Assembly (NCBI RefSeq): GCF_030272615.1
Contig: NC_081407.1
Span: forward strand, 100,051,897 to 100,115,896
Direction: 5' to 3'
Source of the DNA: Cryptomeria japonica
Taxonomy: Eukaryota; Streptophyta; Pinopsida; Cupressales; Cupressaceae
Length of the DNA: 64,000 bases
Made by a program: the position numbers and the translations under genes. Below, in pieces: positions 45,608-56,283 of the stretch (position 1 is its first letter; each line of letters opens with the position of its first letter). The notes under the pieces are model-generated. The model saw only the letters and a program-made list of their open reading frames with translations. It made no database searches and was not told the origin of the DNA.

Positions 45608-46920
45608 TTAAAAATCTCTAAATTCCTTGAGTTTTTCACTTTCCCGAGTCCAGCCGAGTCTGACGCCGAGTCTCGAGTCCGAATCTCGTTTCTTTGGTTC
45701 AAACACGTAATGGTAAATGATAAAGCCCTTACCAAAATCTAGATGTACTAAAATAGGAGCATCTGCAATAGCATTCTTGATGTTTTCGAACGCTTGCTTG
45801 CCATTATCATTCCATTTGAAACCTTGCCCTTCTTTCATCATGTTCACTATGTGTTTGGTGACCTCAGAAAAATCAAGGACAAATCTCCTTAGAAAGTTCA
45901 CTTGACTGAGAATAGACTTACCCCTGTCCTATTGGATGGTAGGCTCAGTTGTTGGATTACTTTCAGTTTCACTCACTTAGGATTAATCCTAATCCCTTCT
46001 TTAGATACTATATGACCAAGGAGCTTTCCTTCGGTCACACAAAAGATAGATTTCTTCAGATTCAAAGAGATGCCATGCTCTCTGCATCTTTGCAAGATCA
46101 CCTCTAGGTCTTGCAAGTGATTCTCTCTCCTCTTAGAGAACACAGTCAAATCTTCTAAATAGATCACAATGATCTTATTCTTCAAATGACCAAAAGATAG
46201 GTCCATAGCTCGTTGAAAGGTGGCACTTGCATTGATTAGACCAAAGGGCATACGATTATATGCAAACATTCCCCAAGGTGTAATGAATGTATTTTTATGC
46301 TGGTCTTTCTTGTCCACACTGATTTGGTTGTATCCCGAAAAACCATCAAGCATTGACATGATCTTCAAGCCAACAACTGTTTGGAGGACACGATCCATAT
46401 TTGGCAGGGGATAGTTATCCTTTAGCAGGGACTGATTCAGGTTCCTGAAGTCCACACATATTCGTATTTCTCCATTTTTGTGTGCATTGGGACAATATTG
46501 GCTAGCCACGTTGAATGATGGATGGGGTAAATGATCCTAGCCTTCAACATCTTATCAATCTCTTTGAAAATGGCATCAGCAATCTTGGGATTATAATTAC
46601 TTTGTTTTCGCTTGAAAGGAGTACTTCCTGGCTTGAGTGGTATGTGATGTTGAAGTTGTCCGCCCATGAAATTCTTTAGGTTGTCGTAACACTTGGCAAA
46701 AACTTCTTTATGCTTTATCAAAAATGACCAATTTATCTCTCTCCTTAGGTGTACAACACTTTCCAATGCATGCCAGCTTGGGGTCGTCTGGGCTCTCGAT
46801 ATTTACTGTTTCATACTCACCAGAAGCATTGGTCGACTCAGCCATCTTTTTGATATACCCATCATGCCAATCAAATAGTCATTCAAGTGAAACCAAACCT
46901 TTGGGAAATATTATTTCCCT
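45608..46920 (-). pseudogene. pol: Reverse transcriptase and start of RNase H of element F
   Basis: The block 'ICVDFRNLNQSLLKDNYPLPNMDRVLQ', 'LDGFSGYNQISVDKKDQ', 'FAYNRMPFGLINASATFQRAM' and 'LGHIVSKEGIRINPK' defines a gypsy RT. The YXDD box reads YLED, so the first catalytic Asp is replaced by Glu. Stops occur near 46510 and 45970-45905. The RNase H start 'FENIKNAIADAPILVHLDFGKGF' (45770-45720) runs into the hAT element at 45705; 'TMSAILLQ' resumes at 41007. Confidence 0.8.
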
Positions 46921-46929
46921 TAAGCTGTA

Positions 46930-47284
46930 TCATACCTTTCGACAAAGGTTTGCAACCAAAGTAAAATTCCGACACACTTTAAAATGAAGAACCCGATGCA
47001 TGGAAAGTATAAGTGAAAATGCAAGAGTCTAGGTGAGTACAGGGAGGCTTGTTAGACTCTGACAAGGTTAGGAAACTATGTTGGAGTTCGACAAAGTTAG
47101 GAAACTGTGTCAGAGTCCGACAAAGGTTTATAATCAAAGCTAAATTCTGACGCGCTTTAAAAATGACTAAGTACTGAAACTTTATGAAAGAGTACAAGCA
47201 CCGAGACACATGAATAATACACCCAAACTCAATGATGAAGTATAAATAAAACTTTTCATGGGAAACGGAAAAATTTAGGCAACA
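46930..47284 (-). repeat. LTR fragment inside the pol region of element F
   Basis: This 355-bp piece is a close copy of 38875-39195, the start of the F LTR (TGTTGCCTAAATTTTTCC at 47284, minus). It sits between the protease and RT coding parts in the same orientation. An internal duplication of 'gttaggaaactatgttggag' is present. Confidence 0.75.
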
Positions 47285-47289
47285 CTAAC

Positions 47290-48580
47290 AACTACACCAA
47301 ATTATCCAAAACAGTTTGAATATCAAAATGATAAGATTTCTCACCACTAGAAGATTTTCTGGATGTTATCAAGCATTGCGCTGCCCAAGCTACTTGGCTT
47401 TTGTAAAATGAATTTTATATTCTCTTAGTTGAGACAACTTGGAGATCCACCAGAAAAAAATATGAAGGACTACTTCATTACCTTCAAACTTAAATTTCAA
47501 TCTCATAGTCCAATAATTTTGTGTACATTTCCCAATTGTAACCATTGATTCCTAAGCCCATATCGGTTTCTCCTAAGCCAACCACAAAGTCATCAAGCAT
47601 TTAGTGCATAAGCAAAGTGATCTCAAATCCTTCTATCCTCTTGTTCCAAGGAATGGTGAAGCAATCAACTACTATGACATTGAATCCCTGAAAATCTTCT
47701 ATTTATAAACCTCTCTTGGATATCAAACCCTCATTTATGAAGTTTTGAGTGACACCACTATCAATTTGTCCATGTAGGACTCCACAGACCGTAAAACATG
47801 GTACGAAGGACATCTAAGAGCATCGCAAGGCACCTCTATAAATATCCTCTCCTTTTTATTCCAATTCTTTTATAACACTTCTATATAATGCACATGTACT
47901 TGTCAAGGAATTGATGAATACACTTCCATGGTTCCTTGCAAGAGAAACACAACTTTTTCATTTGAGGCTTGTTCTTGAAGTCATTTTCTTTGTTAGTTCT
48001 TTTTTTTTATTCCTTGGAGGGGAAGACCCTTTCGAATGGTTTCTTTTAAAATCCAAAGGTTGACGATCCCTTTAGAGTGAAATTTGTTCTTTGTAACCGA
48101 AGTCTCCAAACTCAAAGCTCTCTTGAAAACCTGCTATAAAAATAGTGGTTTGAAATCCATAACCAACTCTTTGAGTAGTTTGGTTAACTCTTTCATAAAT
48201 AGAACCATGAGCCTCCTTTTTGACATAAAAAACTATCATTGAAATCCTTTGAAACTCTGTTACATTACTATTCATTGTCCTATAAAGTTTAAGTTGTGCA
48301 AATTCCTTGAAGTGAATTTTTGGATCTTTCCTATCAAAACTATCTATCAGCCTTTGACTAAATTTGTTCATGGTGTAAATAGAATCTTTAAGAATCCCAT
48401 GATACTTCCATTCATGAGCTACTTCCTCTAAATAAAGAGCTGGAAACTCAATTATCTTTTCCTCAAAGCTTGGAGTGTCCAATTTTTGTAACCATGAGCT
48501 ATACAAACATTTGTTAGATCTATTATAGGCAGAAATGGTAATCTTACCCTAACAAATTTGGATGTCTTTCTGTGGCTACT
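47290..48580 (-). pseudogene. gag: gag and protease of element F
   Basis: The gag core is at 48506-48072, with 'YSSWLQKLDTPSFEEKIIEF', 'YLEEVAHEWKYHG' and 'FSQRLIDSFDRKDPKIHFKEF'. A decayed knuckle 'CFSCKEPWKCIHQ' lies near 47950. A protease-like 'QIDSGVTQNFINEGL' lies near 47770-47725, with D-S-G in place. Many stops interrupt the frame. The N terminus of gag is missing. Confidence 0.65.
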
Positions 48581-49065
48581 CTTTTTAAGTTCTTTTTCTT
48601 CTCAGTTTATCCCTCATTCTTAAATCACAAAAGCCTTAAAAAGACAAATCACCGCAGATATCGGCATTCAACTCTCCACACTTTTCTCTTAATGCATGGA
48701 GATTATTTCTTACTTGGTAGTGGCAGGGTTTCTTCTCATTTGTTTTTTCTTCTTCCCTTTGCAAGAATTTGGCTTGGAAGATCTTGGATGGAGGATTGAT
48801 TGGAACTTGATAATGACCCGGAGAATTTCCTTCACCCATGGATATTTGAATTTCTCTAGTTGTTTTCCTTTGATTTCATGCAAGGAGTTTGTGTTAATAG
48901 ATGTTTTGTACTCTCTATCCCCCCTTGAGCTCTTCATCTGCAGAATTTTTTCTTCTTTTCCTTATATAATATTTTAGTTCCTTTTCATTAGCTGACATGT
49001 GACAAAAAGAAAATGTGGATCTACAACATATTGTTAAGTTGTATAACTTGCAAGTAAACAAGATC
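48581..49065. other. Unassigned sequence left of element G
   Basis: No recognisable gene. ORFs on both strands (for example 48696-48977) lack motifs. 'ttccttatataatatt' near 48960 is AT-rich chance or an LTR TATA box. It may be the rest of an element F LTR, but I cannot match it to another copy. Confidence 0.35.
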
Positions 49066-49070
49066 AAAGT

Positions 49071-50447
49071 TGCAATGACCCTCGATTAATAAATATACCC
49101 GGGTACTTAAATTTGTCAAAGACACATTGATCATTGCCAATTAAAATAATAAATCATTAAACATGAATTGTTATCTGTAAATATTAATAAGGGATAAATA
49201 ATAAGTATTATTATAAATCAAGTAAATAATAAATGATAAACCATTAATCATAAATTATTATATGTAAATAATAATAAATAATAAAGAATAATTATTATTA
49301 CAAATCATAAAAAAAAAATACTAAATCATTAATCATAAAATATTTGTAAGTTAAATAAATAATAAATAATAACTATTATTATAAATCAAATCAATAATAA
49401 ATAATAAATCATGATTATCTAAATAAGAGTAACTAGTAATAAATAATAAATAAAAAATAATAATTAAAATATAATATTAAGGTAGCGAATAATAAAAAGA
49501 AAACATTAACAAATAAAACCATCATTCATCGAATTATTCAAACAAATGAAGATAGATTAAAACGCACATAGCAAATAAGGATTGATAAAAAACATAGCAA
49601 ATAAAACCAAATCGTGACATTCCAAAAGTCACGTCCACGGGTCATGGCCGCCGAAGAAATATATATCGTCTGGCAAACACAAGAGGGAGGGAGGAGGGAA
49701 AAAGGAGGAGACGCAAAGGTGTGGAGGTGCGAATTTCAAAAGTTCGATAAAACATTGCCATAAAACAAGCCACACGATATAGGTTTGGGAAGTATACCCT
49801 GTAGCTCCAACGTACAGGCAGGCACGTAAGAAAGACATCAACACTGTGAAAGCCTTATCATTATCAGTAAACGATGAAGGAAGAAGACCCCAGTACGGAC
49901 GTCCCAGGTTAAAGGGTATACGCAACTCTCCATAAGCCACAGGTAATTTAAAATATTAAATGCGAAGAGTCTAGTTACCAGAGCTGCGTTAAACAGTGAT
50001 TGGAATTTAGAGGGAGATTCATAATGAATTTCCTAGAGGCAATATATATATTGTGTAGAGATTAATCATATGCATATGTTAGAGATAGGGAAGCTTGGAC
50101 AGGGGTGGGATCCCTGCCAGGTTATGGAAACATTTAATGAGATTACTCAGTAATATAGAGATCCCATAGAGACCTTAGGCAGATATTACCTGGGTTGTCT
50201 TAACTGAGAAAGAGTTCTCAATAGAGAGTTGGGTCAATCCATGGTAAGATCAACCTAAGGAATGCTTTCATCTTGTATAGTTAGTAACCAATCAATGAGT
50301 ATTTAATTGTTAAGTATGTAGAATAACACAGTTTTACTACTTATATTAATGACACACATATTCATTTATCTTGCATATTATGGAGTACTAACATTTGTTG
50401 CAGGTCTTAAATTTCAAATAGGCAACTTACCCACTAGGGACAGTACA
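49071..50447 (+). repeat. 5' LTR of element G
   Basis: 1377 bp, TGCAATGACCCTCG to GGGACAGTACA. It includes about 350 bp of 'ataataaata' AT-rich sequence (49140-49490), and near 49310 an extra stretch absent from the 3' LTR. 'caatatatatattgtg' near 50040 is a likely TATA box. Confidence 0.95.
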
Positions 50448-50448
50448 G

Positions 50449-50460
50449 TGGTATCAGAGC
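50449..50460 (+). other. Primer binding site of element G, initiator tRNA-Met
   Basis: TGGTATCAGAGC begins 1 nt after the LTR. It is the standard plant initiator-Met primer site. Confidence 0.95.
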
Positions 50461-50476
50461 ATAATCTTGCCATCCT

Positions 50477-51650
50477 ATGGAGTTTATGTTAGTCTACCAG
50501 AGGAAGAAGAAACCCAACATGAACGAATTCACCAATGAGATGAGATCTTATTTGGAACAAACAAATCACACCCTGATTAAGGAGATGAAAGAATCCAATC
50601 AGGCCATCCTACAAGCTTTGAAATCCATGGGAAACTCAACCAATAAAGGCCATACTACCGATAAAAGAGATACTAGCTCTAATCATTCAGAGAATAATAA
50701 TGAATGCTCAACGTCCAGGGTGCCTCAACCCCAATTCTTACCTCACAATGAACCATCTCAGGAAGAGGAGGGAATAGAACAACACAGAATTAGCATTGAG
50801 GACATTGCCAGAGCATATGCCGATCTAGACCCTCATATCAAGGAAGTGGTATCCTTTAGAGATTTCTGTGAGGACAAGCGAAGGGAAGCACCCCAGAAGC
50901 ATAAGAATAAAGGACTCCAACACAAAGTGAACAAAGTATCCCTTCCCAATTTTGACGGGTTAGGGATACTCACAGCCCATGCATGGTTACAAAAACTAAA
51001 TACCTATTTTTCTCTAAGCCCCATGACAGAAGAGAACGCTCTCCAATTTGCGATTCTCCATCTAGAAGGAGCAGCTCACGAATGGTGGCATAATGGACTT
51101 ATTTCCCTAGGTCATCAGAGTATTAACTCCTATGGGGAATTCTCTCAAAAACTGACCAGCAGATTTGACGAAAAAGACTCCGAATGGTATTTTCAAGAAT
51201 TAGTGCTCCTCAAACAAACTGGCACAGTGGATGAATTTATTAGCAAATTCCAAGAATTATCTGTTATGATTCCTGACCTATCCCAAAAGCGGCTAACTCA
51301 TATGTTTATAGAGGGGCTCAAAGACCTAACCAAAAATGTAGTGAAACCATTCGAACCCCAAAATTTAGCCGAGGCTATCAGGAAAGCGAGAAGGGTTGAG
51401 TCTAACCAATCCAAAGAAAAGACAAAGGTCTACCCCTCCAAACCATCCTACTGAAGAGAGGACTCAAGGAAAAACAATTTAGAAAAGCCATGTTATTTAT
51501 GTATGGAGCCCTGGAGTGTAGGACATAGGTGCCAAAAGAGGGATGAATTAATGAAGAAAAAATTATGTTTCAAATGTAGAGAGCCTTGGGAAAAAGGGCA
51601 TCAATGTAAGAGAGGCAGAGTAAACCAAATAGAAGAATTTAGCAAGAGGG
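50477..51650 (+). pseudogene. gag: gag of element G
   Basis: The ATG at 50477 is the first after the primer site. The N-terminal about 110 residues are polar. The gag core includes 'FDGLGILTAHAWLQKLNTYF', 'ILHLEGAAHEWWHNGL' and 'FSQKLTSRFDEKDSEWYFQEL'. TGA at 51452-51454 (CGA in origin) interrupts, and the same frame resumes with two Cys/His knuckles, 'CYLCMEPWSVGHRC' and 'CFKCREPWEKGHQC' (51490-51610). These bind the RNA genome during packaging in related elements. Confidence 0.85.
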
Positions 51651-52010
51651 CTAAAACCGATGAAACAGAGGGATCATTGGCAGTCATCACTCCCAACATG
51701 AACAGACCTTTTCGAATTAAAGGAACTCTTAAAGGACAGAAGGTGGTTGCCTTAGTAGACACAGGCGCTTTGCATGATTTCATTAGCCAACACTTGGTGA
51801 CAAAAAGAAGACTAAAAACCCAAAACTTTCCCGGATTTAAGGTCGCCCTTGCAAATGGATCCATAAATCAATGTACAAAAATAGTCCCTTAGGTAGAAAT
51901 CACTTTTGGAAAACATACAATCAAAAGAGATTTTTATGTAGCAAACATACAAAATGATGTTATCCTGGGAATGCCATGAATAAATTGTTTGGGGCGGTTC
52001 GTTATGGATT
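51651..52010 (+). pseudogene. pol: Aspartic protease of element G
   Basis: In the same frame as gag, 'GQKVVALVDTGALHDFISQHL' has the D-T-G active site (about 51755), and 'DVILGMP' is the C-terminal flap region. TAG at 51890-51892 and TGA at about 51977-51979 (Trp position of 'GMPWI') break it. Confidence 0.8.
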
Positions 52011-53104
52011 GCCCTAATTTAGAGATATGTTTTGAGCACGAAGGGAAACAAGTAATCTTAAAGGGCATGCCGGATGGGTGTCCCAAGCTAGTGTCTTGTA
52101 ATAAAATTGAACAAATCCTTAGACATGATCAAGGTGGATGGGTAGCCCAATGTATGATACTGGGTAAAACTCCTTCAGATGAACAAAGAATCCATATAGA
52201 CATCCAACCCATCCTTGAAAGATACAAAAAGGTTTTTGGAGACATTCCACCTGGCCTTCCCCCAAAAAGAGGTTTTGAACATTCTATTGAATTAGAAGAA
52301 GGAGCAAAACCAATGATTACCACACCTTATAGACACCCCCACAAGTTTAAAGAGGAAATCGAGAAAACTGTTAAGGAGTTATTGGAAATGGGTCACATTC
52401 AGCCCAGCAGCAGTCCTTTTGCCTCATCAATAGTGTTAGTCAAAAAGAAAGATGGAACCATGAGGACGTGTATTGATTATAGAGCCTTAAATAAGAAAAC
52501 CATAAAAAATAGATATCCTATTCCTAGGATCGATGAGCTGATGGATGAACTACATGGAGCTTGTTATTTTTCCAAGATTGATTTAAGGTCAAGATACCAT
52601 CAAATCAGAATGAGAGAGGAAGATGTGCAGAAAACAGCCTTTAGATGTCATTATGGGCATTTCGAATTTTTATTGCTTCCATTTGGACTTACGAACGCTC
52701 CAGCCACCTTTCAATCTTGTATGAATCACACCTTAAGGCAACAATTAAGAAAGTTTCTTCTCATATTTTTTGACGACATTCTCATTTTCAGAAAAACATG
52801 GGAGGAACATCTCAAACACATTGAGGAAGTGCTGAATATACTAGAGACAAAGTCGCTATATGCCGAAATCTTGAAATGTGAGTTTGGCCTTAAAGAAATA
52901 CTCTACCTAGGGCATAAAATTAATGCAAAAGGGGTGAGTGTGGATGAAGAAAAAATCAGAGCCATCCAGGAGTGGCCCAGACCCAAAACTCTCACACAAC
53001 TTAGAGGTTTTGTGGGGTTATGCAGTTATTGCAGACGATTCGTAAAGGGATTCTCCAAGATAGCAGCCCCACTCACAGACTTGACCAAAAAGGGAGCTTT
53101 TTGA
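51989..53104 (+). pseudogene. pol: Reverse transcriptase of element G
   Basis: An open stretch of 371 codons covering the linker, the full RT and part of the connection: 'PYRHPHKFKEEIEK', 'CIDYRALNKKTIKNRYPIPRIDELMD', 'KIDLRSRYHQIRM', 'LPFGLTNAPATFQSCMN' and the catalytic 'IFFDDILIF', which is intact. It ends at a TGA after 'TKKGAF', where Arg or Lys is expected before 'WG'. The domain itself has no internal stop, but it lacks an open connection to gag. Confidence 0.88.
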
Positions 53105-53525
53105 TGGGGTGTCAGAGCCCAACAAGCCTTTGAACAACTCCAGGAAGCCATGAGTTCATGCCCAGTGTGACGCATCAGGGGAAGGTATAGGGGCTGTTCT
53201 TATGCAAAGGAAACACCCGATAGCCTTCGAAAGCCGCAAGCTCACAGAAACAGAGAAACATTATTCCATTTATGATTAAAAAATGCTGGCCATAATGCAC
53301 GCCTTAGCAAATTTTCGGCAATACCTGGTATGTGGAAAGTTCCTGGTGAAAACAGATCATAACAGCTTGCGCTTCTTCCTGAGCCAGAGGGACCTAAATG
53401 ATAGACAACAAAAATGGGTGAGTAGAGTCCAAGCATATGATTTTGATATAGAATATGTTAAAGGGGTGAATAACGGAGCCGCAGACGCCTTATCCCGATT
53501 ACAAAGGATTGGAAAAAAGATATAA
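53105..53525 (+). pseudogene. pol: RNase H of element G, with deletion and frameshift
   Basis: After 'AMSSCPV' about 45 bp are missing before 'DASGEGIGAVLMQ', so the strand holding the first catalytic Asp is disturbed and the frame changes. 'MLAIMHALANFRQYL', 'KTDHNSLRFFLSQ' and 'NGAADALSRL' carry the rest. A TAA lies before 'KMLAIMH' (about 53278) and another shift occurs at the A-run near 53515. Confidence 0.8.
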
Positions 53526-54949
53526 TAGCAGAATACGCCAAAGACCCTCTAATCGCCGCGATCATGGAAGGGAAGATGCCTAGTGAAGAATTTAGAGTTT
53601 GGGATGGTGTGATCCTCTACAAAGGTAGGGTATATCTAACCCCTCAATCTAAAGTAAAAGACACCATTCTGAGGGAGTATCATGATAGCCCTCTAGTTGG
53701 GCACCAAGGGTACTATAAAACATACAAACATATAAGAGAAAAATACTCATGGAAGGGACTAAAGAAGGACGTTTACAAATATGTGCGGGAATGCATGACA
53801 TGTCAACAGAATAAAACGGAATTATCACATCCGGCAGGACTATTACAACCACTCCCTATCCCAAACCAGAAATGGGAAAGTATATCTATGGATTTTATAA
53901 CAGGATTACCCAAAGTTCAGGGGAAAGACAACATTTATGTAGTGGTGGACAGACTCACAAAGTATGCTCATTTTCTCCCTACCTCCTTAGAGTTTAAAGC
54001 ACAGCAAATAGCAGAACTATTCTTTAGAGAAGTTTTCCGCCTCCACGGGCTTCCCCAGAACATTGTAAGTGATAGAGATAGTAAATTCCTCAGCAAGTTC
54101 TGGCAAGAACTTTTCAGGTTAGTAGGAACAACATTAACACCAAGCACCAGTTATCACCCCCAGACTGATGGGCAGACAGAGATAGTAAATAAATGGATAG
54201 AAGGGTACTTAAGGAACTATGTCACAAGCCAACAAACAAGTTGGATTAGATGGTTGCATTTGGGGGAATATTGTTATAATACCACCCGCCATTTGTCTAT
54301 AGGGATGAGTCCGTTCAAAGCACTATACAGTTATGAAGCTCCATTCTTTGGGGGATTGAACACCCAAGATAGCAAAGTACCTAGTTCTCAAGAGTTTATC
54401 CAAAAGAATATTGACCTCATGAAGGCACTCAGAGACAATCTACATCATGCCCAAAATCAGCAAAAATTCTATGTAAACAAGAAAAGAGTGGAGAGATCAT
54501 TTGAAATAGGGGATCTAGTCTTCTTGCGGTTGCAACCATATAAACAAACATCCATCAAAAAGAATGGGACAGAGAAACTCAAACCCCAATTCTATGGACC
54601 ATACTGTATAACACGGAAGGTAGGAGAAGTGGCCTATGAATTAGAGCTTCCCAAAGATAGCCAAATTTACAATGTGTTTCATGTATCCAAATTAAAAAGA
54701 GTTTTGGGACAACAAGTGGTGCCATGTGAAACATCGCCCCCACTTGACGATGAGGGACAACTTATCCTAGAACCAAAAGTCATCATTGATACTAGAGAGA
54801 AAAAGTTGAGGAACCGAACCATGAAAGAGGTCCTAATCAAATGGAAAGGACTACCCAATGAAGATGCTACTTGGGAGAAGGAAGAGGCTCTTAAAATGCT
54901 TGAGGACAAGCAAATTTGGGAGGGAAGGACTGCAATGACCCTCGATTAA
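53526..54949 (+). CDS. pol: Integrase with C-terminal chromodomain, element G
   Basis: An open frame (461 codons from the Met at 53564; coding similarity begins earlier with 'IAEYAKDPLIAAIMEG'). The zinc finger is 'HDSPLVGHQGYYKTYKHIREKY...CMTCQQ'. The catalytic triad is in 'SMDFITGLP', 'VSDRDSKFLSKFW' and 'DGQTEIVNKWIE', all present. The C-terminal 'PYCITRKVGEVAYELELP' is followed by a chromodomain ('VLIKWKGLPNEDATWEKEEAL') that in this family guides integration to particular chromatin. The frame ends with a TAA 16-18 nt inside the 3' LTR, so the LTR itself supplies the stop. Confidence 0.92.
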
Positions 54950-56278
54950 TAAATATACCCGGGTACTTAAATTTGTCAAAGACACATTGATCATTGCCAA
55001 TTAAAATAATAAATCATTAAACATGAATTGTTATTTGTAAATATTAATAAGGGATAAATAATAAGTATTATTATAAATCAAGTAAATAATAAATGATAAA
55101 CCATTAATCATAAATTATTATATGTAAATAATAATAAATAATAAAGAATAATTATTATTACAAATCATAAAATATTTGTAAGTAAAATAAATAATAAATA
55201 ATAACTATTATTATAAATCAAATCAATAATAAATAATAAATCATGATTATCTAAATAAGAGTAACTAGTAATAAATAATAAATAAAAAAAATCATTAAAA
55301 TATAATATTAAGGTAGCGAATAATAAAAAGAAAACATTAACAAATAAAACCATCATTCATCGAATTATTCAAACAAATGAAGATAGATTAAAACGCACAT
55401 AGCAAATAAGGATCAATTAACAACATAGCAAATAAAACCAAATCGTGACATTCCAAAAGTCACGTCCACGGGTCATGGCTGCCGAAGAAATATATATCGT
55501 CTGGCAAACACGAGAGGGAGGGAGGAGGGAAAAAGGAGGAGACGCAGAGGTGTGGAGATGCGAATTTCAGAAGTTCGATAAAACATTGCCATAAAACAAG
55601 CCACACGATATAGGTTTGGGAAGTATACCCTGTAGCTCCAGCGTACAGGCAGGTACGTAAGAAAGACATCAACACTATGAAAGCCTTATCATTACCAGTA
55701 AACGGTGAAGGAAGAAGACCCCAGTACGGATGTCCCAGGTCAAAGGGTATACGCAACTCTCCATAAGCCATAGGTAATTTAAAATATTAAATGTGAAGAG
55801 TCTAGTTACCAGAGTTGCATTAAGCAGTGATTGGAATTTAGAGGGAGATTCGTAATGAATTTCCTAGAGGCAATATATATATTGTGTAGAGATTAATCAT
55901 ATGCATATGTTAGAGATAGGGAAGCTTGGACAGGGGTGGGATCCCTGCCAGGTTATGGAAACATTTAATGAGATTACTCAGTAATATAGAGATCCCATAG
56001 AGACCTTAGGCAGATATTACCTGGGTTGTCTTAACTGAGAAAGAGTTCTCAATAGAGAGTTGGGTCAATCCATGGTAAGATCAACCTAAGGAATGCTTTC
56101 ATCTTGTATAGTTAGTAACCAATCAATGAGTATTTAATTGTTAAGTATGTAGAATAACACAGTTTTACTACTTATATTAATGACACACATATTCATTTAT
56201 CTTGCATATTATGGAGTACTAACGTTTGTTGCAGGTCTTAAATTTCAAATAGGCAACTTACCCACTAGGGACATTACA
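54931..56278 (+). repeat. 3' LTR of element G
   Basis: 1348 bp, TGCAATGACCCTCG to GGGACATTACA, paired with 49071-50447. The purine tract 'gggagggaagga' directly precedes it (54918-54929). Confidence 0.95.
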
Positions 56279-56283
56279 AAAGT

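Larger units (their letters stand above)
41008..45705 (+). mobile_element. hAT-superfamily DNA transposon, nearly intact
   Basis: Terminal inverted repeats of about 25 bp (GTTCAAACTAGAGAAACAAG at 41009 and the complement of CTCGTTTCTTTGGTTCAAAC ending at 45704) agree at 19 of 25 positions. Both subterminal regions are packed with ACTCGG/CCGAGT words (41030-41215 and 45645-45690), the kind of site a hAT transposase binds. Between them is a six-exon transposase gene on the same strand. The expected 8-bp target duplication is not recognisable (acattgta on the left, cgtaatgg on the right). It interrupts the RNase H of element F. Confidence 0.85.
37800..48580 (-). mobile_element. Element F: decayed Ty3/gypsy element, split by a hAT transposon
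   Basis: Minus-strand gag (48580-48072), zinc knuckle and protease (48060-47300), an LTR fragment (47284-46930), RT (46900-45950), RNase H split at 45706/41007, integrase (40510-39375) and 3' LTR form one decayed gypsy element. No chromodomain is seen. The 5' LTR and primer site are not found to the right of 48580, so the element is truncated. The hAT at 41008-45705 inserted into the RNase H region: 'GKGFIIYHY' on one side continues as 'TMSAILLQENEQKI' on the other. Confidence 0.75.
49066..56283 (+). mobile_element. Element G: full-length chromovirus (Ty3/gypsy with chromodomain)
   Basis: LTRs 49071-50447 and 54931-56278, perfect TSD AAAGT (49066-49070 and 56279-56283), and a tRNA-iMet primer site. 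The gag-protease-RT-RNase H-integrase-chromodomain order identifies a plant chromovirus. Gag, protease and RT lie in one frame, broken by stops at 51452, 51890, about 51977 and about 53104. A deletion and shifts affect RNase H. The integrase part is open. LTRs are very similar apart from a roughly 35-bp indel, so it is the youngest full-length element here by eye. Confidence 0.95.

Noticed and set aside
41000-45713. 8-bp target-site duplication for the hAT element
   Set aside because: Flanks acattgta and cgtaatgg do not match in any register tried. The terminal repeats and internal gene support the element without it.
49629-49940. 103-codon antisense ORF present in both LTRs of element G (also 55460-55771)
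   Set aside because: The two copies are the same LTR sequence, so conservation only reflects recent LTR identity. There is no motif and no independent evidence of coding.
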